A DNA stretch of 64,000 nucleotides, taken from Parafrigoribacterium_A soli (lineage in GTDB: Bacteria > Actinomycetota > Actinomycetes > Actinomycetales > Microbacteriaceae). The stretch is taken from the NCBI RefSeq assembly GCF_040227235.1, contig NZ_JBELNZ010000004.1, positions 550,440 to 614,439 on the forward strand, given 5' to 3'. The notes below the pieces were generated by a model. That model saw only the letters and a program-made list of their open reading frames with translations, ran no database searches and had not been told where the DNA came from. Positions 53,951-62,794 of the stretch are shown here, piece after piece (position 1 is the stretch's first letter; each line of letters opens with the position of its first letter). Position numbers and translations under genes: made by a program.

Positions 53951-55408
53951 ATGTGCGGCATTGTCGGCATTGTTTCTTCGGAACCCGCCAACCAACTGGT
54001 TTACGACAGCCTTCTGCTGCTACAGCATCGCGGCCAGGACTCGACGGGCATCGCCACCGCTGATGGGCGTACCTTCCACGTGCACAAGGCCAAGGGCCAG
54101 GTGCGCGAGGCCTACCGCACGCGCGACATGCGCGCGCTGCCGGGCACGATGGGCCTAGGCCACGTGCGCTACGCCACCAAGGGCTCGGCCGACAACGAGG
54201 ATGAGGCGCAGCCCTTCTACGTGAACGCGCCCTACGGCATCGTCCTGGTGCACAACGGCAACCTCACCAACACCCGCGAGCTGACGCAGGAGCTGTTCCA
54301 CGTCGACCGCCGGCACCTCAACACCGGCTCAGACACCGAGCTGCTGGTCAACGTGCTCGCGCACGAACTGCAGGAGCAGGTCTCGGGGCTCGATCTCGAT
54401 CCCGACCAGATCTTCGCGGCCGTCGAGCGGGTGCACGAGCGCGTCGAGGGCTCCTACGCCGCAATCGCGCTGATCGCCGGCTACGGGCTGCTCGCCTTCC
54501 GCGACCCCTACGGCATCCGCCCGCTCGTGCTGGGCCGTCGCAAGCGCGGCTTTCTCGAGACCGAGTGGGTCGTCGCATCCGAATCTCTCGTGCTCGAGAG
54601 CGGCGGCTACGAGCTGGTTCGGGATGTCGCCCCAGGCGAGGCCGTGTTCATCGCGGTCGACGGCGAGATGGTCTCCAAGCAGTGCGCAAAGAACCCGCGC
54701 CTGATCCCCTGCTCGTTCGAGTACGTCTACCTCGCGAGGCCGGACTCGATCATGAACGGCATCTCCGTGTACGACGCCCGGCTGCGACTCGGCAACCGGC
54801 TCGCCGACACGATCGAGCGATACGCACCGGCCGGCGACATCGACGTCGTGATGCCGATTCCCGACTCGTCGAGGCCGGCCGCCATGCAGGTGGCGCAGAA
54901 GCTCGGCATCGAATACCGCGAGGGCTTCTACAAGAACCGCTACATCGGCCGCACGTTCATCATGCCCGGGCAGGCCGAACGCAAGAAGTCGGTGAAGCAG
55001 AAGCTCAACGCGATGGGCTCTGAGTTCAAGGGCAAGAACATCCTCATCGTCGATGACTCGATCGTGCGCGGCACCACCTCGAAGGAGATCGTGCAGATGG
55101 CCCGCGAGGCCGGCGCGAACACGGTCACCTTCACCTCCGCGGCACCGCCCGTGCGTTTTCCGCACGTGTACGGCATCAACATGCCGTCGCGTCAGGAGCT
55201 CATCGCCCACGGGCGCAAGATTCCCGAGATCAACACGGAGCTCGGTGCCGACCACCTCATCTACCAGGAGGTCGCGGACATGCAGGCGGCCATCCTCGAG
55301 GGATCGAACATCGAGAGCCTAGAGATGAGTTGCTTCACCGGCGAGTACGTGACCGGCACGGTGACGCCGGAGTACCTGGACTGGGTGGAGCGCACTCAGC
55401 TCAGCTGA
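53951..55408 (+). CDS. purF: Amidophosphoribosyltransferase
   Basis: 485 residues. Starting at ATG 53951 exposes the catalytic cysteine at position 2 (MCGIVGIV) after Met removal; the upstream frame is ignored. The glutaminase has LLLQHRGQDSTGIA; the PRPP loop is ILIVDDSIVRGTTS. First committed step of purine synthesis. The HPCFYG-type cysteine of iron-sulfur homologues is replaced by FPHVYG, so it appears to be the cluster-free E. coli-like form. Confidence 0.96.
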   Translation: MCGIVGIVSSEPANQLVYDSLLLLQHRGQDSTGIATADGRTFHVHKAKGQVREAYRTRDMRALPGTMGLGHVRYATKGSADNEDEAQPFYVNAPYGIVLVHNGNLTNTRELTQELFHVDRRHLNTGSDTELLVNVLAHELQEQVSGLDLDPDQIFAAVERVHERVEGSYAAIALIAGYGLLAFRDPYGIRPLVLGRRKRGFLETEWVVASESLVLESGGYELVRDVAPGEAVFIAVDGEMVSKQCAKNPRLIPCSFEYVYLARPDSIMNGISVYDARLRLGNRLADTIERYAPAGDIDVVMPIPDSSRPAAMQVAQKLGIEYREGFYKNRYIGRTFIMPGQAERKKSVKQKLNAMGSEFKGKNILIVDDSIVRGTTSKEIVQMAREAGANTVTFTSAAPPVRFPHVYGINMPSRQELIAHGRKIPEINTELGADHLIYQEVADMQAAILEGSNIESLEMSCFTGEYVTGTVTPEYLDWVERTQLS

Positions 55409-55730
55409 GTTCGGCGCGCCCTTGCTCGTCGAGGGCGGCGTTCTCGAGCGCGGCATTCTCGACCGTCGTGCGCTCCGCCGGCAGCGTCTTCGCTCGCCTC
55501 GTGGATGCGCGGTCAAACAACACGGCAATCACGCCACCGATGACGACCCCGAACGGCACGCCGTAGACGCAGAAGTAGCCGAACAGCGCGGCGAACCCGA
55601 TGGCGGGGTCGGCCGGCTGCAGTGCGGTGACGATGAGCGTGCCGAGCAGGCCGACGAGCGCTCCCAGCACCAGGAACACGGGAATCTTCGGTGCGCGGCG
55701 GATGGTGACCTGCGTCTCGGTGCTGCTCAT
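55401..55730 (-). CDS. Small two-helix membrane protein
   Basis: 109 residues from ATG 55730; an ATG at 55739 is too close to GGGAG, which spaces well with 55730. Two helices (PVFLVLGALVGLLGTLIVTAL and the AIGFAALFGYF to GGVIAVLF stretch). The stop overlaps the purF stop convergently by eight bases. Function unknown. Confidence 0.72.
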   Translation of the reverse strand: MSSTETQVTIRRAPKIPVFLVLGALVGLLGTLIVTALQPADPAIGFAALFGYFCVYGVPFGVVIGGVIAVLFDRASTRRAKTLPAERTTVENAALENAALDEQGRAELS

Positions 55731-55749
55731 GTCATCCATTCTCCCACGG

Positions 55750-56115
55750 CTAGCCGCGGCGCCAGCGGATGGGAAGGTGCTGGCTCAGGTCGGCGCGGGA
55801 GCCGGATGCAGCGATCACGCCGCGCGAGCGAGCCTCGGCCCACTGCTCGGCGCCGGTTGCAATCGCGAGCCAGGTTGCGGCATCCGTCTCTACCACGTTC
55901 GGCGGGGTGCCGCGAGTGTGTCCAGGACCCTCGATGCACTGCACGGCCCCGAACGGCGGCACGCGCACCTCCACGGAGTTGCCGGGGGCGTCGTCCGCGA
56001 GCAGCTGCAGCAGGTAGCGCACGGCCATCGCCGTCGTGTCGCGCGTGGGATTATCCGCGAGCGCCGCCTGCACCGCGGTGCCGCCCGCGGCATCCGGGAT
56101 GCGTGCCTTAGCCAT
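55750..56115 (-). CDS. Sterol-carrier-like (SCP2-type) protein
   Basis: 121 residues. The core VEVRVPPFGAVQCIEGPGHTRGTPPNVVETDAATWLAIATG is the actinobacterial 'sterol carrier family protein' pattern, normally beside purF as here; a lipid-binding role is untested. TAGCGT lies six bases before ATG 56115, suggesting a leaderless mRNA. Confidence 0.85.
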   Translation of the reverse strand: MAKARIPDAAGGTAVQAALADNPTRDTTAMAVRYLLQLLADDAPGNSVEVRVPPFGAVQCIEGPGHTRGTPPNVVETDAATWLAIATGAEQWAEARSRGVIAASGSRADLSQHLPIRWRRG

Positions 56116-56165
56116 TCGACCACGCTAGCCGAGTGACGCTAGCCGAGGAGTGCGATCCGCACGGC

Positions 56166-56372
56166 TCAGGCAATCCGCCGATACGGGTGGGACTTGACCT
56201 GCTCCGAGAACACGGTCCACGGATGCGGCTGGGCCGCGAGCAGCGCGTCGTGCAGTTCCGGGTCGACGTCGTCGTACTCGTAGACACCACCACTCTCGAA
56301 GCGCACGGTGAGCACGCGGCGTTCGGCGTCGTAGTCGACGCCGGTGAGCGCATCCGACTCGATCGGCTCCAT
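56166..56372 (-). CDS. KTSC-domain protein
   Basis: 68 residues from ATG 56372 (TTG at 56384 would add four). The KTSC domain is visible as DYDAERRVLTVRFESGGVYEYDDV and VKSHPYRRI. KTSC proteins are small and of unclear function, in some cases linked to RNA or lysyl-tRNA. The gene lies between the SCP2-like gene and purD. Confidence 0.82.
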   Translation of the reverse strand: MEPIESDALTGVDYDAERRVLTVRFESGGVYEYDDVDPELHDALLAAQPHPWTVFSEQVKSHPYRRIA

Positions 56373-56556
56373 CCGTCCAGCCAAGCACGGCGCCCACGAC
56401 AGTCAAGCCCTCGCGGCGGCACCTTCGGAAATTCAGGAGTCTGGTCGTGCGCCGGTTGCGGTGTGCGCAGAAAGCTGCCGCCCGGGCGCCAGAGTCCTGA
56501 GTTTCCGAAGGGGCGGGGCGGCCGCAACCCGCCGCGCGCGCCGCTACTCTGTTCAG

Positions 56557-57807
56557 GTGAGAATCCTCGTCCTCGGATCCGGCGCGCGCGAGCATGCCAT
56601 CGTCACCGCATTGCTGGCAGAGGATGCCGGCCATCAGATCACCGTCGCACCCGGCAACGCCGGCATCGCCGCTGAAGTAGAGGTCATCTCCCTCGACCCC
56701 AGCAACGGCGACGTCGTGACGACCTTCGCTCTCGACAACGCCATCGAACTCGTGGTCATCGGTCCGGAGGCGCCGCTCGTCGCCGGCGTCGCTGACAAGC
56801 TGCGCCGCCGCGGCATCGCCGTGTTCGGCCCCGGCAAGGCCGCGGCACAACTTGAGGGCAGCAAGACCTTCGCCAAGCGCATCATGGACGAGGCGGGCGT
56901 GCCTACCGGGCGCGCGGTTCGCGCATCGGACATCACCGAGGTGGCGACCGCGCTCGACGCCTACGGCGCCCCGTACGTCGTGAAGGCCGATGGCCTGGCT
57001 GCGGGCAAGGGCGTGCTCGTCACGGAAGACCGCGATGCCGCGCTCGCCCACGCCGAATACTGGCTCTCCCACGGCAGCGTGCTGGTCGAGGAATTCCTCG
57101 CCGGCCAGGAGGTGTCACTCTTCCTCCTCTCCGACGGCGAGACCGTGCTGCCGCTCTCGCCCGCACAGGATTACAAGCGCCTCGGCGACGCGGATGAGGG
57201 CCCCAACACGGGCGGAATGGGCGCGTACTCGCCGCTTCCGTGGCTTCCATCCGGCTTCGTGGACGAGGTGATCGACACCATCGCGCTGCCGACCGTGCGC
57301 CAGCTCGCCGCCGAGGGAACACCCTTTATCGGTCTGCTGTACTGCGGCCTGATCGTGACCGAGCGCGGCATTCGGGTGATCGAATTCAACGCGAGATTTG
57401 GCGACCCCGAGACGCAGGTCGTCCTTCCGCGCCTGATCACCCCGCTGAGTGGATTGCTCCTCGCGGCGGCGACAGGGCGTCTCGGCGGGCTGCCCAGGCC
57501 AAAGTTCTCGGATGACGTGGCCGTCACGATCGTGCTCGCCAGCGAAGGCTACCCCGAGGCCTCGATCACGGGCCGGGTGATCACCGGGCTGGACACGGCC
57601 CTCGCCATCCACGGGGTGACGATCGCGCACGCCGCGACCGCCGTCTCGGACGAGGAACTCGTCGCGACCGGTGGTCGTGTGCTCAGCGTCGTCGCCACCG
57701 GAAGCGACTTCGCCGAGGCCCGCTCCCGCGCCTACCGCGCGCTCGACGCGATCGAGCTCGAGGGCGGACAGTACCGCAGCGACATCGCGGCGCGCGTCGC
57801 CGACTAG
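56557..57807 (+). CDS. purD: Phosphoribosylamine-glycine ligase
   Basis: 416 residues. The ATP-grasp enzyme has LVLGSGAREHAIV, VIGPEAPLVAGV, FAKRIMDEAGVPTGR, VVKADGLAAGKGVLV, and GVIEFNARFGDPETQ-type ends (IEFNARFGDPETQ). Joins glycine to phosphoribosylamine. TACTCT (56545-56550) is six bases before GTG 56557 with no ribosome site: a leaderless start. Confidence 0.96.
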   Translation: MRILVLGSGAREHAIVTALLAEDAGHQITVAPGNAGIAAEVEVISLDPSNGDVVTTFALDNAIELVVIGPEAPLVAGVADKLRRRGIAVFGPGKAAAQLEGSKTFAKRIMDEAGVPTGRAVRASDITEVATALDAYGAPYVVKADGLAAGKGVLVTEDRDAALAHAEYWLSHGSVLVEEFLAGQEVSLFLLSDGETVLPLSPAQDYKRLGDADEGPNTGGMGAYSPLPWLPSGFVDEVIDTIALPTVRQLAAEGTPFIGLLYCGLIVTERGIRVIEFNARFGDPETQVVLPRLITPLSGLLLAAATGRLGGLPRPKFSDDVAVTIVLASEGYPEASITGRVITGLDTALAIHGVTIAHAATAVSDEELVATGGRVLSVVATGSDFAEARSRAYRALDAIELEGGQYRSDIAARVAD

Positions 57808-57862
57808 TCCTGTCGTCGGACACCTGGCCCGAACATCCGCCTGCCGCACGGAACAACGAAGG

Positions 57863-58372
57863 CTAGAGCCCGACCCACCACCCGACTATCGCAAGAGCGA
57901 TGACGACCACGCCGGCGCACAGTGCGATGACCGGGTGGCGACGAAACAGCGGGTAGAGGAGCTGGCCGCCCACGGCGCACCAGGCGCCGATCGCCGAGAC
58001 GTACATCGCGGCGAATACTGCAATCCCGTCCAGGCTGGGAATGAACGTTGCCACCACAAGCACGGCAAGGCCCAGGGCGAGTCCGGCAATCCCGGCAAGC
58101 AGCACGACGACCGCCCGATGCAGGTTCAGCTTCGTGACCAGGGATACGAGCGGGTACCCGATCAGCAGGGCAACCGCGATGACAATGGGGGTCGCCCTCG
58201 CGATCAGCTCGAGTACGGCCCTGATCCACGGGACGCCTGCGGATGACGGGCTTCCGACGACGAGAAAAACGACCCCGGTGAGCATCGCCACCAAGACCGC
58301 GGCAAGGTAGTTCACCAGATCCATCACGCGCGCGCGTCGCGGATCCTCGCCTACTTCGTCAACGATTCTCAT
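57863..58372 (-). CDS. Four-helix membrane protein, unknown
   Basis: 169 residues; not recognised. Four hydrophobic helices follow a charged N-terminus (MRIVDEVGEDPRRARVMDL). Divergent from purC, with an 18-bp inverted repeat between them. Confidence 0.7.
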   Translation of the reverse strand: MRIVDEVGEDPRRARVMDLVNYLAAVLVAMLTGVVFLVVGSPSSAGVPWIRAVLELIARATPIVIAVALLIGYPLVSLVTKLNLHRAVVVLLAGIAGLALGLAVLVVATFIPSLDGIAVFAAMYVSAIGAWCAVGGQLLYPLFRRHPVIALCAGVVVIALAIVGWWVGL

Positions 58373-58425
58373 CCGTTCTCACCATTGCAGTGCACGGCCG
58401 CCCACTCCGCATCCGTCTCGGCGCG

Positions 58426-58523
58426 TTCATTATTCAGGAGGTGACGGGGCTGCCGGACTGGCTGCGGTCACGCCGATCAGCCGTCATCCGCCACATCCGT
58501 CACACCACCTCCTGAATAATGAA
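58426..58523. repeat. 18-bp perfect inverted repeat upstream of purC
   Basis: TTCATTATTCAGGAGGTG (58426-58443) is complementary to 58506-58523. The right arm contains AATAAT six bases before the purC start, so it coincides with the -10; the left arm carries the mirror hexamer on the other strand. Confidence 0.8.
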
Positions 58524-58526
58524 GGG

Positions 58527-59504
58527 GTGAGCAGCGACAACAAGAGCGACGAGAAGACCCTGCCCGGCTGGACCCACGTGTACTCCGGCAAGGTGCGCGA
58601 TCTCTACGTCGAAGACGGGCAGAGTCTCGACACCGCCGAGCGGGTACTCGTGGTCGCGAGCGACCGGGTCAGCGCCTTCGACTTTGTGCTGTCTCCCGGC
58701 ATCCCGGGCAAGGGCGAGCTGCTCACCACGCTGAGCCTCTGGTGGTTCGACCAGCTCGACGGCATCCCGAACCACCTGCTCGCCGACCACGAACTGCGCG
58801 GCGACACCGTCACAGACCTGATTCCGGATGCCGTGGCCGGCCGGGCGATGCTCGTGCGCTCCCTCGAGATGTTCCCCATCGAGTGCGTGGTGCGCGGATA
58901 TCTCGTCGGAAGCGGATGGGCGGAGTACCAGCAGTCGCAGAGCGTCTGCGGCGTCGCGCTCCCCGCCGGACTCTCCAACGGCGACCGGCTGCCCGAACCC
59001 ATCTTTACCCCCGCGTTCAAGGCGGAACTCGGCGACCACGACGAGAACATCAGCTTCGAGCGCACGGTCGAGCTCGTGGGCGCCGAGGCCGCGGAGTCGT
59101 TGCGCTCGCTCAGCCTCGAGGTCTTCCGCCGGGCATCCGCAATCGCCGAGAAGCGCGGCGTGATCTTGGCAGACACGAAGTTCGAGTTCGGTCGCAATCG
59201 GGAGACCGGGGTCATCACCCTCGCCGACGAGGTGCTCACGAGCGACTCGAGCCGGTACTGGGATGCTGCCGTCTACGCATCCGGCAACCGCACCGAGAGC
59301 TTCGACAAGCAGATCGTGCGCAACTGGCTTGCGGCGCACTGGGATAAGACCGGCACCCCACCTGAGTTGCCCACCGAGATCGTGGAGCAGACCGCGGCCC
59401 GCTACCGAGAGCTCATCGAGCGGCTGACCGGGAGCCGACGCACGCCGGGCGTGGTCGTTCCCGTCGACCCCGCCACTGCCACCATTTGCGAAGGCTGCGA
59501 ATAG
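58527..59504 (+). CDS. purC: SAICAR synthase
   Basis: 325 residues. HVYSGKVRDLY near the N-terminus, VASDRVSAFDFVLSPGIPGKG, VRGYLVGSGWAEYQ, and LADTKFEFG complete the family pattern. Joins aspartate to CAIR. GTG 58527 is six bases after AATAAT, apparently leaderless; there is no ribosome site at a usable distance. Confidence 0.95.
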   Translation: MSSDNKSDEKTLPGWTHVYSGKVRDLYVEDGQSLDTAERVLVVASDRVSAFDFVLSPGIPGKGELLTTLSLWWFDQLDGIPNHLLADHELRGDTVTDLIPDAVAGRAMLVRSLEMFPIECVVRGYLVGSGWAEYQQSQSVCGVALPAGLSNGDRLPEPIFTPAFKAELGDHDENISFERTVELVGAEAAESLRSLSLEVFRRASAIAEKRGVILADTKFEFGRNRETGVITLADEVLTSDSSRYWDAAVYASGNRTESFDKQIVRNWLAAHWDKTGTPPELPTEIVEQTAARYRELIERLTGSRRTPGVVVPVDPATATICEGCE

Positions 59505-59510
59505 CGGGAA

Positions 59511-59528
59511 TAGTTGTAGCTGCAACTA
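59511..59528. promoter_or_regulatory. MarR-type palindromic operator
   Basis: TAGTTGTAGCTGCAACTA is a near-perfect palindrome overlapping a probable -35; TATGGT at 59534-59539 is a likely -10. No MarR gene is in the window. Confidence 0.7.
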
Positions 59529-59560
59529 AGTTGTATGGTGGAGACAGGAAAGGGACCACC

Positions 59561-60424
59561 ATGAGCAACGACCTTCTCGCCGCAGACACCTCCATGGGAC
59601 CGGTGACCCTGCTCGTCGGCGACCTCGACGCGATGACGAGGTACTACCGCGACGCCGTGTCCCTCCGCGTGCTGAGCGAGGCCGGCGACACCGTAACGCT
59701 CGGGCGAGGCACGACGGAGGTCGTCATCCTGAAGCACGCCCCCGAGCTGAAGCACGCGAGCCAGCGCGAGGCCGGGCTCTACCACACGGCGATCCTGTTC
59801 GACAGCGAGGAGGCGCTCGCCGCGTCCGTCTATTCGGTCGCGCAGAAGTATCCCAACACCTTCACCGGCAGCGCGGACCATCTCGTGAGCAAGGCCTTCT
59901 ACTTCACCGACCCGGAGGGCAACGGCGTCGAGCTGTACTGGGATCGCGACCGCACCGCCTGGAGCTGGGCGCACGGCCAGGTCGAGATGTCGACGCTCTA
60001 CCTCGACCCGAACTCCTTCCTGCAGGAGAACCTCAGCGAATCGGGCGTCGCCGAGCCGGTCATCGGCGGCGCGCGAGTCGGTCACGTGCACCTGCAGGTG
60101 GGCGACGTCGCCACGGCGCGCGAGTTCTACGTGAACCGGCTCGGCTTCGCATCCACCGCCGAGCTCGGCGACTCAGCGCTCTTCGTGAGCGCGGGTGGAT
60201 ATCACCATCACATGGCGATGAACACCTGGAACTCGAGGGGCGCCGGTCCGCGGCAGCGCGCGCTGGGGCTGTCCCGCATCGATATAGCCGTGCCAACGCC
60301 GGATGACATGGGAGCGCTGATCGAGCGGATGTCGCACCACGGCATCCAGACCCGCGACGACGGCAGCACGGTCACCTTCGACGACCCGTGGGCGAACACG
60401 ATCTCGGTGGCGTCCGCGAGCTGA
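59561..60424 (+). CDS. Two-domain VOC (catechol 2,3-dioxygenase-like) protein
   Basis: 287 residues, two VOC modules. Metal ligands are likely in LYHTAILFD, GNGVELYWD, GHVHLQVGD and the YHHHMAMNTW loop, as in CatE-like extradiol dioxygenases. It may open catechol-type rings or detoxify quinones, in keeping with a MarR-type site upstream. GGAAAGGGA precedes the ATG. Confidence 0.88.
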   Translation: MSNDLLAADTSMGPVTLLVGDLDAMTRYYRDAVSLRVLSEAGDTVTLGRGTTEVVILKHAPELKHASQREAGLYHTAILFDSEEALAASVYSVAQKYPNTFTGSADHLVSKAFYFTDPEGNGVELYWDRDRTAWSWAHGQVEMSTLYLDPNSFLQENLSESGVAEPVIGGARVGHVHLQVGDVATAREFYVNRLGFASTAELGDSALFVSAGGYHHHMAMNTWNSRGAGPRQRALGLSRIDIAVPTPDDMGALIERMSHHGIQTRDDGSTVTFDDPWANTISVASAS

Positions 60425-60991
60425 GTGCGCCGTGACGGCAACCCGCTTGCGCCGCGCGGCCTCGACCGTTCCGCGCACGAGCATGTACGCCGCGTAGCCG
60501 AGGATGAGCACGCCGAGCGCGGGAACGATCCAGTCGCGCTCGGGACCGTTGAGCGCCTGGCTGAGGTGTCCGATGAGCGGCACGCTGTACCAGACGACCC
60601 CTTTGACCTGCTCTGCGAGCACCACCGGGTCGGCATCCGAATTGTTGTCGCCCTTCGTGACGAAACTGAAGCTGCCGTCGCTCATGGAGTTCACCGCGAT
60701 GACCCGGTGGGAGATGACCGCCGGGTCACCCGATCGGATCTGGTAGGTCATGACGTCGCCGACGGCGATCCGGTCGACGGGCGTCGGTTTGACGATGACG
60801 AGGGTGCCGGGCGGCAGCGTGGGTTCCATCGAACTGGTGAGGATCGACATGGGGACCGCCCCGGCAAACTTGGGCACGACGATGGCGGCGACCGCCACGA
60901 GCAGGATGAGCCCGAGCAGCCCGACCGCGAGCCCGCGGCCGATGGCGCCGAGTGCAGCGCGGGTGCGAGGAGAGTTCTTCATCATGATCAC
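60173..60991 (-). CDS. SipW-like (ER-type) signal peptidase I
   Basis: 272 residues. Two helices (about 22-40, 145-165). Catalytic Ser54 in LTSSMEPTLPPG; His95 in ISHRV replaces the lysine of bacterial-type enzymes, and an aspartate in KGDNNSDADP completes the ER/SipW-type triad. The frame runs 252 bases into the 3' end of the VOC gene before a stop; the last about 80 residues (Arg/His-rich) are unlike a normal end. GTG 60991 overlaps the preceding stop (GTGA). It would cut the alternate signals of the two upstream proteins. Confidence 0.87.
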   Translation of the reverse strand: MIMMKNSPRTRAALGAIGRGLAVGLLGLILLVAVAAIVVPKFAGAVPMSILTSSMEPTLPPGTLVIVKPTPVDRIAVGDVMTYQIRSGDPAVISHRVIAVNSMSDGSFSFVTKGDNNSDADPVVLAEQVKGVVWYSVPLIGHLSQALNGPERDWIVPALGVLILGYAAYMLVRGTVEAARRKRVAVTAHSARGRHRDRVRPRVVEGDRAAVVAGLDAVVRHPLDQRSHVIRRWHGYIDAGQPQRALPRTGAPRVPGVHRHVMVISTRAHEER

Positions 60992-62178
60992 CCGCAGTTG
61001 TAGGTTCGGTAGCTCGGTTGCCCCAGCACGAGGGTTCCCCTGCCCATGACGGCGCGGCCGTTGTTGGGCAGTATCTGGCGCACTTCGATCGAGGCGGAGC
61101 CCGCCGGCAGCGAGTTGATGTACGTCATGTCATTGCCGGGAATCATGACGTAGGGGTTCCAGCCATCGGCGATGTTGCCCACGATCGTGTTGTTGACGAG
61201 AAGCTCGTAGGTCATCGTGCTCTGGTCCCCCGCCGGCTGTGGCCAGCTGTACTTCACCGACCAGCCGCCGGATGTGGCGCAGACGAGCGCCGGGACCGTC
61301 TTGACCACGAGGGCCGCGGATGCCGGCGAGACGTTGCCAGCGGCATCCCGAGCGGCCACCGTGTAGCTGTAGCTCGTGCCGGCCGCGAGCCCGGAATCGG
61401 TGAATACCGTGGTGGGCGCCGTCACGGTCGCCACGAGGGTCGTGCCGCGGTACACGAGATAGTCCTTCACGCCCACGTTGTCGGTTGAGGCGTTCCAACT
61501 GAGGCGCGTCGAGGTCATGGTCGTCGAGGATGCGGCAAGTCCGGTTGGCGTGCTCGGCCTGGCGTCATCCGTGAAGGACTGCGTGACGTCAACCGACGCT
61601 ACGCTGCTCCAGCCGCCGATCTTCAGCGTCGCCGACAGGGTCGGATACACGGTGGCGCCACTCGAGAAACCGGTGACGGCACCGATCGTCGTGCGCACGC
61701 AGTACGCCTGGGTCGCGCCGGCCGCGAGGCTTCCGCTGAGCGCGGGGAAGGCGGACCAGGTGCCGGTCACGGCCGAGACGGGCGAGCCGCAGGTCGCCAC
61801 CGACGCCGTTTTCCAGACGACGACCATGACGTTCCTGGCGAGGGTGGCATCCGAACCGCTGCGCAGCGTCGCGACCGTGGCAAAGGTGGCCGCCGCGGTG
61901 CCGCTGTTCGTCACCGTGAAGCCGCCCGTCTTCGACGTCGTCGACGACGAATAGGTGATCGCAAGGCTGGGGCTGACGGCCACGGCCGCGGTGAGGGAGC
62001 CAGACTGGATGCTGCCCGCGCTCACCGCGGTCGTCGAGTTCCACAGTGCGTAGCTGCCCGCACTCGGGAGGCCGAGCCCGAGCCCGACGATGCCCGCCAC
62101 GCCGAGCGCAACGAGCGCCCAGCCGCGCGATGCCGCTGATCGCGTCGCGCGGTGGCGAGCGCGTGACCGTGCGTTCAT
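60988..62178 (-). CDS. Alternate-signal (SipW-type) exported protein with FN3 domain
   Basis: 396 residues. The signal region ends in GSYALWNSTTAVSAGSIQSG (41-60), the W-type motif of SipW-cognate/TasA-like proteins. A beta domain (about 60-200) and a fibronectin-III domain (about 205-295; TPTGLAASSTTMTSTRLSWN, YTVAARDAAGNVS) precede a C-terminal carbohydrate-binding-like domain with several tryptophans. AGGGAG lies before ATG 62178. Probably a surface matrix component. Confidence 0.87.
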   Translation of the reverse strand: MNARSRARHRATRSAASRGWALVALGVAGIVGLGLGLPSAGSYALWNSTTAVSAGSIQSGSLTAAVAVSPSLAITYSSSTTSKTGGFTVTNSGTAAATFATVATLRSGSDATLARNVMVVVWKTASVATCGSPVSAVTGTWSAFPALSGSLAAGATQAYCVRTTIGAVTGFSSGATVYPTLSATLKIGGWSSVASVDVTQSFTDDARPSTPTGLAASSTTMTSTRLSWNASTDNVGVKDYLVYRGTTLVATVTAPTTVFTDSGLAAGTSYSYTVAARDAAGNVSPASAALVVKTVPALVCATSGGWSVKYSWPQPAGDQSTMTYELLVNNTIVGNIADGWNPYVMIPGNDMTYINSLPAGSASIEVRQILPNNGRAVMGRGTLVLGQPSYRTYNCG

Positions 62179-62257
62179 CTCATCGTCTCCCTGCTCGAAG
62201 CTGCCGCGCGCCGCCGGTCAATGGCCTTGCTGGCGTCTGCCCGGCCTCGCCGCGTGA

Positions 62258-62794
62258 CTACTTGACCGGCGTCGTCTGCTGCAGCGTGAAGGTCAGCGCG
62301 CTGAAGTTCGCGGTGCCGGACTGTCCGCCGGTGGCGCTCGAGGGGAGCGAGACGGTGAGGACGACGTTGACGGTCGCGGGCGTGGCGCTCTGCGTCACGG
62401 TGATGGTGCTGCCGTTCACGGTGACGTTCGGGCTGGCGGAGGTCACGGCGAGCGAGCTGGTGAGCCCGGTGATCGTGCCGGAGAGCGTGGAGGCGTTGTA
62501 GCTCAGGGTCGCCGAGAGGTCGTTGCCGGTCGCGGTGATGGTGAGGGGCTGCGAGTAGGTGACGGTGTTGCCCGGCACGATCTTGAAGGTCGTGGGGTCG
62601 ATAGTGGTTGCCGGCGAGTTGGTGACGTTCGACCACACTCCGGTGCCGGCCTTGCTCAGCGCGAGGGTGCCCGAGCTGATCGACCCGGCGTCGACGCTCG
62701 TGCTGCTGTTCCAGAGTGCGAAGGTGCCGGCACCCCCGAGGAGGAGGGCGGTCCCGGCGGCTGCGGCGATGACGCCGCTGAGAATCTTGTTCAT
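62258..62794 (-). CDS. Alternate-signal (SipW-type) exported protein
   Basis: 178 residues from ATG 62794 (AAGGAG seven bases upstream). MNKILSGVIAAAAGTALLLGGAGTFALWNSSTSVDAGSISSG is the alternate-signal pattern with TFALWNS; the remainder is a Ser/Thr/Val-rich beta protein. It is the first gene of the operon and resembles short TasA-like matrix subunits. Confidence 0.88.
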   Translation of the reverse strand: MNKILSGVIAAAAGTALLLGGAGTFALWNSSTSVDAGSISSGTLALSKAGTGVWSNVTNSPATTIDPTTFKIVPGNTVTYSQPLTITATGNDLSATLSYNASTLSGTITGLTSSLAVTSASPNVTVNGSTITVTQSATPATVNVVLTVSLPSSATGGQSGTANFSALTFTLQQTTPVK

